Assembly: GCA_028280445.1 (NCBI GenBank) | Contig: JANQLU010000115.1 | Location: forward strand, 1-64,000 | Source of the DNA: Pirellulaceae bacterium | GTDB taxonomy: Bacteria; Planctomycetota; Planctomycetia; Pirellulales; Pirellulaceae | Reading direction: 5' to 3' | Length of the DNA: 64,000 nt | Shown here: piece after piece, positions 8,435 to 16,446 of the stretch | Position numbering within the stretch: position 1 is the stretch's first letter | How the letters are laid out: the number at the start of each line of letters is the position of its first letter | The notes under the pieces: generated by a model | The model's database searches: none | What the model saw: only the letters and a program-made list of their open reading frames with translations | What the model was told of the DNA's origin: nothing | Position numbers and translations under genes: made by a program

Positions 8435-8851
8435 CTAGGTCGCTTTACGTTTTACCATTCGAACTTTGAAAGGCATTTTGTGAGCCAAACGAGCGAAACA
8501 AATTTTCGCTTGGGCTTCACTAACTCCCGCCAACTCGTACAGGATGGTGCCGGGTTTAATGGTTGCCACCCAGAATTCCGGTTCCCCTTTCCCTTTCCCC
8601 ATCCGGGTTTCCAGAGGAGTCGAGGTGATACTGCGGTGTGGGAATACGCGAATGTACAATTTACCTTCACCCCGGATGTACTGCTGAGCTGCAATACGAC
8701 CGGCTTCGATCGTTTGAGCTTTCAGCCAACCTGGTTCGAGTGATTGCAATCCAAAGTCGCCAAAGACAACGGTGTTTCCACGCGATGCTTTACCTTTTAT
8801 ACGACCTCTTTGGACCTTTCGATGTTTGACTCGTTTGGGCATCAGCGCCAT
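8435..8851 (-). CDS. rplP: 50S ribosomal protein L16
   Basis: 138 residues, organiser of the A-site region of 23S rRNA. Seen: MPKRVKHRKVQRGRIKGKA, FGDFGLQSLEPGWLKAQTIEAGRIA, KLYIRVFPHRSITSTPLETRMGKGKG. The ATG at 8851 (MALMPKR) has GGAG nine nt upstream at 8861-8864; a second ATG at 8842 does not. Either start lies inside rpsC, so the two genes share up to 62 nt in different frames. Confidence 0.96.
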   Translation of the reverse strand: MALMPKRVKHRKVQRGRIKGKASRGNTVVFGDFGLQSLEPGWLKAQTIEAGRIAAQQYIRGEGKLYIRVFPHRSITSTPLETRMGKGKGEPEFWVATIKPGTILYELAGVSEAQAKICFARLAHKMPFKVRMVKRKAT

Positions 8852-9497
8852 CGGATTCTTCTCCGTGAGTACCTTGGTTAATCCAGACCTGCACTCCGAT
8901 GTGACCTTGAGGCGTCATGGCTTCGGTAAACCCGTAGTCAATTTTTGCTCGCAAAGTGCTCAACGGAATGGATCCGGCAATTTGTTTTTCTCGTCGAGCC
9001 ATTTCAGCACCGCCGAGGCGGCCGGCCAACTGGACTTTGATGCCTTTAGCACCAGCGTCCATGGTTTCTTCTAACGCTCGTTTCATACAGCGTCGAAAAC
9101 TGGCACGTTTTGAAAGTTGCTCTGCTATTTTTTCAGCGACCAATTGAGCGAACAGCTCGGGTCGGCTGATTTCTTCGATTTTCAGATTAATCCGACGTCC
9201 AATCAGGTTTTGCAGTTCTTCCTGAAGGATTTCGATTTCCTGACCTTTTTTACCGATGATCAAACCGGGGCGGGCGACATGCAAAATGACTTTGACTTCG
9301 TCGCGTGTTCGTTCGATTTCGATCCGGTCGATCCCGGCAGCTTTATAGTTTTTGGTTGGGTGTTTTTTGATGAACTCCCGCAGTTTTTTGTCTTCGAGCA
9401 AGAGTGTCGCAAACTCCTCTTTGGAAGCGTACCAGCGACTTTTCCAGCCCACCATGACGCCTGTGCGGTACCCAACTGGATTTACTTTTTGACCCAT
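8790..9497 (-). CDS. rpsC: 30S ribosomal protein S3
   Basis: 235 residues. MGQKVNPVGYRTGVMVGWKSRWYA is the classical S3 start. The KH domain has GLIIGKKGQEIEILQEEL, and the C-domain has IKVQLAGRLGGAEMARRE and IDYGFTEAMTPQGHIGVQVWI. The last 20 residues (GADAQTSQTSKGPKRSYKR) are encoded by DNA that also encodes the start of L16 in another frame. S3 forms part of the mRNA entry tunnel. Confidence 0.97.
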   Translation of the reverse strand: MGQKVNPVGYRTGVMVGWKSRWYASKEEFATLLLEDKKLREFIKKHPTKNYKAAGIDRIEIERTRDEVKVILHVARPGLIIGKKGQEIEILQEELQNLIGRRINLKIEEISRPELFAQLVAEKIAEQLSKRASFRRCMKRALEETMDAGAKGIKVQLAGRLGGAEMARREKQIAGSIPLSTLRAKIDYGFTEAMTPQGHIGVQVWINQGTHGEESDGADAQTSQTSKGPKRSYKR

Positions 9498-9544
9498 AAC
9501 TACTGCCTGATTTGTATTTTGTTTGGACTAACTCGCGATGGAAT

Positions 9545-9892
9545 TTACACTTCGTCAACTTCGACCCGAATATGCGACATGCGTTTTTTGATGACAAACG
9601 CCATCCCGCGTGCGCGAGGTCGAATTCGTTTAAACATGGGGCCTTTGTCGACCGCAGCCACGGAAACATAGAGATCATTCACGTTGATCATCCGACCCGG
9701 ATTTTGATCGGGGTCTTGGGCATTGGCGACGGCCGATTTCAAAACCTTTTCCAGCATTCGAGCGCCGCGTTGGGGCTGATACTGGAGGATGTCGAGCGCT
9801 TCGTCGACAAACTTACCGCGGATCAAATCCGCCAGCGGCCGCACTTTTTGCGGGCTGATGCGTGCAAATCTGTGGCTGGCAACCGATGACAT
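9545..9892 (-). CDS. rplV: 50S ribosomal protein L22
   Basis: 115 residues lining the peptide exit tunnel. Seen: HRFARISPQKVRPLADLIRG, LKSAVANAQD, and the signature VDKGPMFKRIRPRARGMAFVI followed by SHIRVEV. Normal length and order. Confidence 0.97.
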   Translation of the reverse strand: MSSVASHRFARISPQKVRPLADLIRGKFVDEALDILQYQPQRGARMLEKVLKSAVANAQDPDQNPGRMINVNDLYVSVAAVDKGPMFKRIRPRARGMAFVIKKRMSHIRVEVDEV

Positions 9893-9913
9893 TGCTCAAA
9901 AACTCCAATCTGG

Positions 9914-10183
9914 TTATTTCTTTTTACTTCCACTGTGGCCGCGGAATGTTCGGGTCACCGCGAATTCACCCAGCTTGTGCCCCACCATGTCTTCGGTAAT
10001 CAGAACCTTGATATGGTGACGGCCGTTGTGAACCATAAACGTATAACCGACAAATTCTGGAACGACGGTGCATGCTCGCGCCCAGGTTTTGATCGGTTCT
10101 TTTCTTCCAGACTCTTCCATTTTCTCAACTTTGCGAAAAAGTTTTTCGTCAACGTAAGGGCCTTTTTTTTGCGAACGACTCAT
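9914..10183 (-). CDS. rpsS: 30S ribosomal protein S19
   Basis: 89 residues in the 30S head. [39 protein letters not shown] and [18 protein letters not shown] are all diagnostic. Normal length. Confidence 0.97.
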   Translation of the reverse strand: MSRSQKKGPYVDEKLFRKVEKMEESGRKEPIKTWARACTVVPEFVGYTFMVHNGRHHIKVLITEDMVGHKLGEFAVTRTFRGHSGSKKK

Positions 10184-10215
10184 AATCGACCAAGTGGTTA
10201 TTGTTTCGAAATGTC

Positions 10216-11073
10216 CTATTTAATTTTCAGTTGACCGTATCGTTTGGAACGACGACGGCGAACGATCGATGCATTTGACGGTTTACGACGTTTGCGGGTT
10301 GATCGCCCTTTGGCGGGTTTACCTTGTGGGCTCACCGGGTGACGTCCACCTTTGGTTCGTCCTTCACCACCACCGTGCGGGTGATCGATCGGGTTCATGG
10401 CGGTACCGCGGACGTGAGGACGTCGTCCCAACCAACGTTTCCGACCTGCTTTACCGAGTACGATTCCCATGTGATCTGTATTGCCGACTTTGCCAATTGT
10501 GGCGCGACAGGTACTGGGTACACGTCGAATTTCACCACTGGGCAATGACAATTGCGCCCAATCGGCTTCACGAGCCATCAACGTGGCACTGGTTCCGGCA
10601 CTGCGACACATCACGGCGCCCTGGCCGGGTCGCATTTCAATATTGTGAACCACCGTTCCCAACGGGATGTTTTTCAGGGGCAGGCAATTTCCATTGGTCG
10701 GAGGAACCTCAGGTCCGCTTTCAACCACATCGCCTTTTTTCATTCCATCCGGTGCGAGGATATATCGTTTTTCGCCGTCGGCATAAAACAGCAACGCAAT
10801 CCGGGCACTGCGATTGGGATCGTATTGCACCGAATCGACCACCGCCGAAACACCATCTTTGTTTCGTTTGAAATCGATGACTCGGTACATCCGTTTGTGA
10901 CCACCGCCACGATGCCGAGTGGTGATTTTTCCCTGATTGTTGCGTCCACCTTTTTTCTTGAGAGGACGGAGCAAGCTTTTTTCAGGCTTGGCCCCTGGCG
11001 TCAGTTCCTTGAAGTCACTGACGGTCGCTCCACGGCGTCCAGGTGATGTCGGTTTGTAATGTCGAAGTCCCAT
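10216..11073 (-). CDS. rplB: 50S ribosomal protein L2
   Basis: 285 residues, required for subunit association and peptidyl transfer. Seen: [40 protein letters not shown], and the C-terminal [14 protein letters not shown] with the conserved His near the peptidyl-transferase centre. It ends with a basic [18 protein letters not shown] tail. Normal order. Confidence 0.97.
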   Translation of the reverse strand: MGLRHYKPTSPGRRGATVSDFKELTPGAKPEKSLLRPLKKKGGRNNQGKITTRHRGGGHKRMYRVIDFKRNKDGVSAVVDSVQYDPNRSARIALLFYADGEKRYILAPDGMKKGDVVESGPEVPPTNGNCLPLKNIPLGTVVHNIEMRPGQGAVMCRSAGTSATLMAREADWAQLSLPSGEIRRVPSTCRATIGKVGNTDHMGIVLGKAGRKRWLGRRPHVRGTAMNPIDHPHGGGEGRTKGGRHPVSPQGKPAKGRSTRKRRKPSNASIVRRRRSKRYGQLKIK

Positions 11074-11107
11074 GATTTCGGCTTTTCGTTAATTGCAATA
11101 TTCGTTT

Positions 11108-11434
11108 TTAGAAGAAATCGATGCGGTGATCGCCCGCGAGTTTCACAATCGCTTTCTTCCAGCTTTTTGTGCGGCCATATCGGAATCGATAGCGGCGCGG
11201 TTTGCCTTTTCGGTTCTGTGTACTGACCTTGGCAACCTTGACTTCAAACAGCAGTTCGACCGCATTTTTGATGTCCGTTTTTGTTGCCAATGGGTTCACC
11301 TCAAACGTGTATTGATTGAGGGTCTCCGACAAGAACATATTTTTTTCGGTAACCAAAGGTCGCAGGATCACCTGATGCGGTTGTAGATCCGGGCCTTTTC
11401 GTGTTTCTTCTTTTGCGGTTTTTGACTGAGCCAT
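11108..11434 (-). CDS. rplW: 50S ribosomal protein L23
   Basis: 108 residues at the tunnel exit, where SRP and trigger factor dock. Seen: QVILRPLVTEKNMFL, QYTFEVNPLATKTDIKNAVELLFEVKVAKV, NRKGKPRRYRFRYGRTKSWKKAIVKL. A short charged N-terminal extension precedes the core. Confidence 0.96.
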   Translation of the reverse strand: MAQSKTAKEETRKGPDLQPHQVILRPLVTEKNMFLSETLNQYTFEVNPLATKTDIKNAVELLFEVKVAKVSTQNRKGKPRRYRFRYGRTKSWKKAIVKLAGDHRIDFF

Positions 11435-11466
11435 TGCCCTGTCCTCAATAATTGATCAACAACCCG

Positions 11467-12123
11467 TTAGCCGGCAGCCGCCGCCTCAGGGTTTTTGGTT
11501 TCTTTCAGGTTTTCTTTTACCCAATCCATCGCCGATTTGGTCGCAATCAATTTTTGCGGGCGAAGAATCGCGTAAGCGTTCAAATCACAAGCGGGAATGA
11601 CCGAGATGCCTGGAATATTGCGGGCACTTTTGTACACCGCTGATTCAGGATTTTCAGTCACAATCGTGGCCGTGCCCGTGATTTCGAGCGCATTGAGAAT
11701 CGCCGACATCTCTGCTGTTTTGGGAGAGTCGAACGACAGCTCGTCCACCACAATGACCTGCTCATTTTGTATTTTTCCAGCAAGTGCCATACGGGTGGCC
11801 GTTCGCAGCGCCTTTCTCGGCAAGCGATACGAATGGTCCCGATTGCGAATTGCAAACGCGTGTCCACCGCCACGACGAATGTTGGTACGACGCGAGCCCG
11901 CTCGCGCATTTCCGGTACCTTTTTGGCGATACATTTTTTTCGTCGAGCTAACAACATCGGCACGCGATTTGGTGTGCTGACTGCCTTGACGATCGTTCGC
12001 CTGGTACATCACGACAGCGTCATGCAACAATTGCTTGCTGATTTTGGAGGCGATTTGGTCGGCATCGATTTCGTATTTGCCGACTTCGCTTCCCGTTTTA
12101 TCGTAAATTGGTAAAGTTGCCAT
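11467..12123 (-). CDS. rplD: 50S ribosomal protein L4
   Basis: 218 residues. Seen: the KTRADVVSSTKKMYRQKGTGNARAG-type loop (here starting SRADVVS), RRGGGHAFAIRNRDHSYRLPRKALR, and a globular C-terminal part. In E. coli L4 autoregulates the S10 operon; a comparable leader is not evident here, but a terminator-like hairpin lies between rpsJ and rplC. Length near 205-220 is normal. Confidence 0.96.
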   Translation of the reverse strand: MATLPIYDKTGSEVGKYEIDADQIASKISKQLLHDAVVMYQANDRQGSQHTKSRADVVSSTKKMYRQKGTGNARAGSRRTNIRRGGGHAFAIRNRDHSYRLPRKALRTATRMALAGKIQNEQVIVVDELSFDSPKTAEMSAILNALEITGTATIVTENPESAVYKSARNIPGISVIPACDLNAYAILRPQKLIATKSAMDWVKENLKETKNPEAAAAG

Positions 12124-12145
12124 TTGCCAAATCCAATATCGAGCC

Positions 12146-12868
12146 TTAGCCCACTTTGTTTGTTTCTTTAATCACCAACATCCCGCCGGCAGGACCTGGA
12201 ACGGCTCCCTCGACGAGAATCAGGTTGTTTTCGGAATCAATTTTGACCAGCTTGAGGTTGCGAGTGGTCACTTTTTCTGCGCCGTACTGTCCGGCCATCC
12301 GTTTTCCTTTGAACAGACGACTGGGCGAAGCACTCATTCCGGTACCCCCGGCGTGCCGGTGAACTTTTTTGACACCGTGGGACGCTCGCTGGCCCGCAAA
12401 ATTATGTCGTTTCATGACCCCGGCGTAACCGCGGCCTTTGCTGGTTCCGGTGACATCCACGGCGGTCACTCCGTCGAGCACTTCGACCTTGATTTCCTGA
12501 CCGACTTCGACGCCGTCGACCGCACCGCGAATCTCGCGAACAAATCGTTTGGGTTCACATTCTGCTTTGGCGACTACTTCGACACCTGCTGCGGCACGTT
12601 GTTTGGTACGCGAGCTACCGATATTGGCGACATGACCGCGTTCACTACGACGAGCCTGGCTGGAACGAGAACGTTTTCGGCCTTCAGAGGGGCGAGATTT
12701 GTCGCCAAAGCCGAGTTGGATTGCTGTGTAGCCATCTTTTTCTTCGGTGCGAACCTGCAATACGGTACAAGGACCTGCTTCAATGACCGTGACTGGTGTT
12801 GCAACACCGGTTTCGGGATCGAAAATCTGGGTCATACCGACCTTGCGGCCGAGAATTCCCTTACTCAT
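12146..12868 (-). CDS. rplC: 50S ribosomal protein L3
   Basis: 240 residues. Starts MSKGILGRKVGMTQIFDPET. The conserved central block GRGYAGVMKRHNFAGQRASHG and the HRHAGGTGMSASPSRLFKGKRMAG region are present. A basic insertion (GRKRSRSSQARRSERGH, about residues 64-80) lies between them. L3 is a primary assembly protein reaching the peptidyl-transferase centre. Confidence 0.97.
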   Translation of the reverse strand: MSKGILGRKVGMTQIFDPETGVATPVTVIEAGPCTVLQVRTEEKDGYTAIQLGFGDKSRPSEGRKRSRSSQARRSERGHVANIGSSRTKQRAAAGVEVVAKAECEPKRFVREIRGAVDGVEVGQEIKVEVLDGVTAVDVTGTSKGRGYAGVMKRHNFAGQRASHGVKKVHRHAGGTGMSASPSRLFKGKRMAGQYGAEKVTTRNLKLVKIDSENNLILVEGAVPGPAGGMLVIKETNKVG

Positions 12869-12976
12869 GGTTCAGTCGCCTTATTGAAAAAAATGACTCG
12901 CCTACAGGAGACTGAGCAAAACGCTCAACTTACCCGCACGGCATCCATTCATAATGCCAATGTGTTTGAGACAAAC

Positions 12977-13006
12977 AAAAAAAGTCCGGAGAACATTTCC
13001 CCAGAC
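12977..13006 (-). terminator. Terminator-like hairpin between rpsJ and rplC
   Basis: GTCCGGAGA (12984-12992) pairs with TCCCCAGAC (12998-13006), with two G-U pairs and loop ACATT. On the minus strand seven T residues follow (A7 at 12977-12983). It starts 6 nt after the rpsJ stop and lies 108 nt before rplC. It may act as a partial terminator or attenuator inside the operon. Confidence 0.6.
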
Positions 13007-13012
13007 CCACAA

Positions 13013-13333
13013 TTATTTCATCGAAGCTTTGATCTTGATTTCGACACCAGCTGGCAAATTCAACTTGTTCAGTGCCTCAATCGTTTTGGCCGTTGCCTGC
13101 ACAATATCAATCAAGCGCTTATGCGTCCGAATTTCGAACTGCTGGCGAGCTTTCTTGTTGACAAACGGTGATGACAAAACGGTGTATCGTTCGATCCGTG
13201 TTGGAAGAGGAATCGGTCCATGCACCTCCGAGTGGGTGCGTTTGGCTGTATCCACGATCTCCTGAGCACTTTGATCAAGAATGGAATGATCATAAGCCTC
13301 CATTCGAATGCGGATTACCTCTTGGCCTGCCAC
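13013..13333 (-). CDS. rpsJ: 30S ribosomal protein S10
   Basis: 106 residues, first gene of the S10 cluster. The GTG at 13333 begins [21 protein letters not shown] (Met as initiator), the expected S10 N-terminus, and GGAG lies about 10 nt upstream. The signature [25 protein letters not shown] is complete. S10 also partners with NusB in antitermination. tuf and fusA, common upstream neighbours, are not present. Confidence 0.97.
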   Translation of the reverse strand: MAGQEVIRIRMEAYDHSILDQSAQEIVDTAKRTHSEVHGPIPLPTRIERYTVLSSPFVNKKARQQFEIRTHKRLIDIVQATAKTIEALNKLNLPAGVEIKIKASMK

Positions 13334-13421
13334 TAAATCAAGCTCCTGATTTTTTGTAAATCGTTATTGTGTATAGACTTGCGAAAAAACGCTTTCACAA
13401 CTATCTCACAGGGAATCAAAC

Positions 13422-13449
13422 AGTTTATGGTTTTATACTGCAACGTCAA
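13422..13449 (-). promoter_or_regulatory. Candidate promoter of the ribosomal protein cluster
   Basis: On the minus strand TTGACG (13444-13449) is separated by 16 nt from TAAACT (13422-13427), about 90 nt before rpsJ. This is a moderate match to a sigma-70 type promoter. Positions 13334-13649 hold no gene and must carry the divergent promoters for rpsJ and the plus-strand gene at 13662. Confidence 0.3.
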
Positions 13450-13661
13450 CCGCAAACGTCGAGATTTTTCGGGGTTTTTTAGGCCTATTGGCCGTTGATC
13501 GCCTCGTCAATCACTCGGCGCCAATTCCCAGTTTGATGAGCAATTTGGATGAAAGGTCGATCGTTTTCTGGCCATCTGAGTTTTACGACAAAAATAAAAT
13601 TGCCAAGGCCGGTTTTGAACCGATACAATTAGACAAAACCTAACGCTCAATGGAATTCAAA

Positions 13662-14111
13662 ATGATTAATATTCGATGGATCTCGGCGATCGCAATCTTT
13701 GCGACGATACTTGTTTTACCCAGTTTGGCCAGCGCGCAAGTGGTGATCAGTTTGCCAACGGTCAGGACATTCAATGTCAACACGACGGTCATGGTTCCCG
13801 ACGGGGGGCAAATGTTGCTTGGGGGCGTCAAGCGAGGCGCCTATGGGTCAGTGACTCGAGGGCTTCCTGGGCTCAGTAATTTACCTGGCGCAAGTCGGTT
13901 GTTCAAAAATCGAGGAATTGGCCAGCAGATTGGTTCATCCACGGCGTCGGTCACCGCTCGAATCATCATTGCCCGCGAGCAAGAAGAGTCGCTGTTGGCA
14001 GAAGCCGAACGGCGAGCCAAGGCGAGAATCGCCGAGAACCGAAATCTGGATCCCAAAGTGGTCCGTCAGGCCGAACGAATGTCCCGCAGCATCGGACGGC
14101 GGCGAAGGTAA
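13662..14111 (+). CDS. Small exported protein with a secretin-type signature
   Basis: About 149 residues from the ATG at 13662 (an upstream in-frame ATG at 13650 adds four). A signal peptide ends near LPSLASA-Q. The core reads VPDGGQMLLGGV, 11 residues, then LPGLSNLPGASRLF. This parallels the secretin (GspD/PilQ/PulD) signature VPDGGTVLLGGL...LPVLGDIPLLGRLF, and ARIIIAREQ resembles the secretin end strand. A charged helical tail (about 100-149) follows. The protein is far too short for a secretin and has no N-domains, so it is an isolated secretin-like motif on an exported peptide. Function unknown. It is divergent from the ribosomal cluster. Confidence 0.7.
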   Translation: MINIRWISAIAIFATILVLPSLASAQVVISLPTVRTFNVNTTVMVPDGGQMLLGGVKRGAYGSVTRGLPGLSNLPGASRLFKNRGIGQQIGSSTASVTARIIIAREQEESLLAEAERRAKARIAENRNLDPKVVRQAERMSRSIGRRRR

Positions 14112-14443
14112 GTATTTTCCAGTTTCTTGGTGATGGGCCGGTGGTGTTTGCGCATCCATCGAGCGCTATTTTGAGTTGTCGGCCTATAAGTGTTGGTGAT
14201 GGGATTTCGTCAGCGCGAAGTCAATGAAGGACCAGGATAATCTGCGAAACTAAGACAATTCTGGTCCCTCGCTCGCGCGTCGGGTTGCGATTTTGACTGC
14301 GACACTTACGGCACAACTACCACAATCTAAGACGTTTAGCGTGTGGTTTCACACCAACCAAGCCGCCCTGGCAAGTCGACGTGCGTTAGGTTTTGACTAG
14401 AATAAGTCATCGCACTTTTTTCAAAATCATCGCCAGCAATATC
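14112..14443. other. Gene-free interval with a half-site of a dispersed repeat
   Basis: No supported gene. At 14261-14276 CTGGTCCCTCGCTCGC matches one arm of the palindrome at 21542-21619 (family E), and GGACCAG nearby at 14229-14235 could pair with it. Confidence 0.5.
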
Positions 14444-15136
14444 ATGAGCCAACCTCCTCAACAGCCTGAACCGCAGGCACCGGAACGTCCTCAATTGCCA
14501 GAAGATTTCGGCTACGGACGACATTTGGTCGACCAAGGTCCACAGGGACCTACCAAAGAATCGACACTTGCCAAACTGAAACCACCCGGCACGATTTCGA
14601 TGGTGATTTCCGGGATTTACGCTGCGATTCTCGTTGCAGCGTTGGGTGGATTTGTATGGGGGTTTATTGGAAAAGCTAACCAACTGGAAATGACTCGTAC
14701 GCAAAGCTCCAGTTCGAGCACTCCTGGCAAAGGCGCTAAAGCGAAAAAGCTGGCCCAACAGTTGAAACTGGAAAAGGAAGAACGCGAAGCTCAATATCAA
14801 TACGATCGGCAATTGCTGTTTACAGGCCTGGGCATCGGCTTGGTTTCCATGTGCATCGGCCTTACCACCCAGACAGCAGGCATTGTTGCTGGACTCAATA
14901 TGGTGAATTTGAACAAGTACAGCTGGGCATTTTGGGGCCTGCTGGTTTCTGGCATCCCGTTTTGTTCGATTTGTTTTTTGGTCATGTATGTTTCGGAGTT
15001 CATCGTCGGTAGTGAAACTTTGATGATGATCTACATGATCGTGTTTGCGATTTTTGACGTCGTCCGATTAGTCCTGATGATTTGGGGATTGATGGTTGTG
15101 TTGAGCGGATCGCGGCGATTTTTCGAAGTCAAATAA
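14444..15136 (+). CDS. Membrane protein with Pro/Gln-rich N-terminus, ABC-linked
   Basis: 230 residues from the ATG at 14444 (MSQPPQQPEPQAPERP); the frame is open 17 codons further upstream but without support. A hydrophilic Pro/Gln-rich start (1-40) is followed by four hydrophobic segments, roughly residues 50-72, 122-148, 152-178 and 188-215. A charged Lys/Glu stretch (KGAKAKKLAQQLKLEKEE) lies between segments 1 and 2. No family is recognised. It lies 3 nt before the ABC ATPase gene and on the same strand, so the two are probably co-transcribed, and it may be an accessory membrane part of that transporter. Confidence 0.75.
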   Translation: MSQPPQQPEPQAPERPQLPEDFGYGRHLVDQGPQGPTKESTLAKLKPPGTISMVISGIYAAILVAALGGFVWGFIGKANQLEMTRTQSSSSSTPGKGAKAKKLAQQLKLEKEEREAQYQYDRQLLFTGLGIGLVSMCIGLTTQTAGIVAGLNMVNLNKYSWAFWGLLVSGIPFCSICFLVMYVSEFIVGSETLMMIYMIVFAIFDVVRLVLMIWGLMVVLSGSRRFFEVK

Positions 15137-15139
15137 TCC

Positions 15140-16117
15140 ATGTCTGAATTGGCTATCAAAGTTCGGGATTTGAAAAAAACGTATCGTGGACGTCCTCCGG
15201 TCGACGCGGTATGTGGAATCGATTTGAATGTGCCGCGCGGAATGTGTTTTGGGTTCTTGGGTCCCAATGGTGCTGGCAAAACAACAACGATCGAAATCCT
15301 CGAAGGTATTTTGTCGCCGACTAGCGGCGAAGTTGAAATTTTGGGACGTCGCTGGGATCAAGACCCGCAAGGAATTCGCGAACGAATTGGCGTTTCGCTT
15401 CAGGAAACCGAGCTTAGTGATCGCTTGACCGTTCGCGAAACGTTAAAGTTGTTTCGCTCGTTTTATCGTGAGGCCATTTCGGTCGAACAAGCGATGCAGT
15501 GGGTGTCGTTGGAAGAGAAAGCCGATACCTGGATCAAAAAACTGTCCGGCGGTCAAAAGCAGCGTTTGGCGGTTGCCACGGCGTTGGTCGGCAATCCTGA
15601 GTTGTTGTTTCTGGACGAGCCGACGACCGGGTTGGATCCAACCAACCGCCGCCAGTTGTGGGAAATTATTCGCGGTTTTGGTGAGCAAGGTCGCACAGTG
15701 TTATTGACGACTCATTACATGGACGAGGCCGAAATGCTGTGTGAGCAAATCGCGATTGTCGATGGCGGTAAAATCATTGCCGAGGGTTCGCCGCGCGAAT
15801 TGGTGGCGTCGCTCAATGCCAACCATATTATCGAGTTTTCTGTGACCGAAGCAGATAACACGAGTCATCATCGAAGTTTGATTGCGGACGAGTTGCACAA
15901 GATTGATGGGATTCGCGAAATGCGTGAACTGGACGACCGATTTCAGTTGACGGTCGATCATTTGCATTTGATTCTGCCCGCATTAACCGAGATGCTTTCG
16001 CGGCATCGTTTCGAATTGGAACAATTGTCGACACGGCATGCGACACTCGAAGACGTGTTTGTGCATTTGACAGGACGGCATTTGACGGACGAAGTGGAAG
16101 CGACCGTCAATGCTTAA
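15140..16117 (+). CDS. ABC transporter ATP-binding protein (ABC-2 export type)
   Basis: 325 residues. Walker A GPNGAGKTTT (about 40), signature LSGGQKQRLAVATAL, Walker B LLFLDEPTTGLDP, and H-loop TTHYMDEAE. The roughly 90 C-terminal residues after the nucleotide-binding domain are typical of the CcmA/DrrA-like group that pairs with ABC-2 permeases. The permease expected to pair with it starts 330 nt downstream at 16447, beyond an interval of two dispersed palindrome families. Cargo unknown (drugs, lipids or polysaccharide in relatives). Confidence 0.9.
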   Translation: MSELAIKVRDLKKTYRGRPPVDAVCGIDLNVPRGMCFGFLGPNGAGKTTTIEILEGILSPTSGEVEILGRRWDQDPQGIRERIGVSLQETELSDRLTVRETLKLFRSFYREAISVEQAMQWVSLEEKADTWIKKLSGGQKQRLAVATALVGNPELLFLDEPTTGLDPTNRRQLWEIIRGFGEQGRTVLLTTHYMDEAEMLCEQIAIVDGGKIIAEGSPRELVASLNANHIIEFSVTEADNTSHHRSLIADELHKIDGIREMRELDDRFQLTVDHLHLILPALTEMLSRHRFELEQLSTRHATLEDVFVHLTGRHLTDEVEATVNA

Positions 16118-16153
16118 AGAGGTCAGTGTTTTCAATAGGAACAACACAGGTCG

Positions 16154-16253
16154 GGTGCCACTTGGCCTCTGCCAGTGATTGGCACATTAACTCATTTTTT
16201 TTCGTTCAATTGGGTACGTAACGACCACAACACTGTCAGAGCCTGTGGCACTC
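16154..16253. repeat. Dispersed palindrome, family B (copy 1)
   Basis: Left arm GGGTGCCACTTGGCCTCTGC..CAGTGAT (16154-16180) and a diverged right arm beginning CACTGTCAGAGCCTGTGGCA (16231-16253). Other copies lie at 43265-43383 and 59897-60058. Confidence 0.75.
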
Positions 16254-16285
16254 GCTTGCACTTCGTGCTCGTAAGATTCGAGTTC

Positions 16286-16340
16286 AGGGCCGGTTCCCAC
16301 CGGCCGGTTTGTTAGATTGGCCGGTGGGAACCGGCCCTAC
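16286..16340. repeat. Dispersed nested palindrome, family A (copy 3)
   Basis: Arms AGGGCCGGTTCCCACCGGCC (16286-16305) and GGCCGGTGGGAACCGGCC plus CTAC (16319-16340), a perfect inverted pair with a 13-nt centre. Together with the family B copy it fills the 329-nt interval 16118-16446 between ATPase and permease. Confidence 0.9.
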
Positions 16341-16446
16341 AAATTCAGTGTTGTTGGTACATTGCCTTGGAATTCATTTCTATTTCCAATGGATGTTCCC
16401 GCCTTGCAGTGCGAGTTCATTCGTTGTCATCAATTTAGTTTTTAAC

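Noticed and set aside
16309-16446. N-terminal extension of the ABC-2 permease
   Set aside because: The extra codons lie in a palindromic repeat; the ATG at 16447 gives the normal family length.
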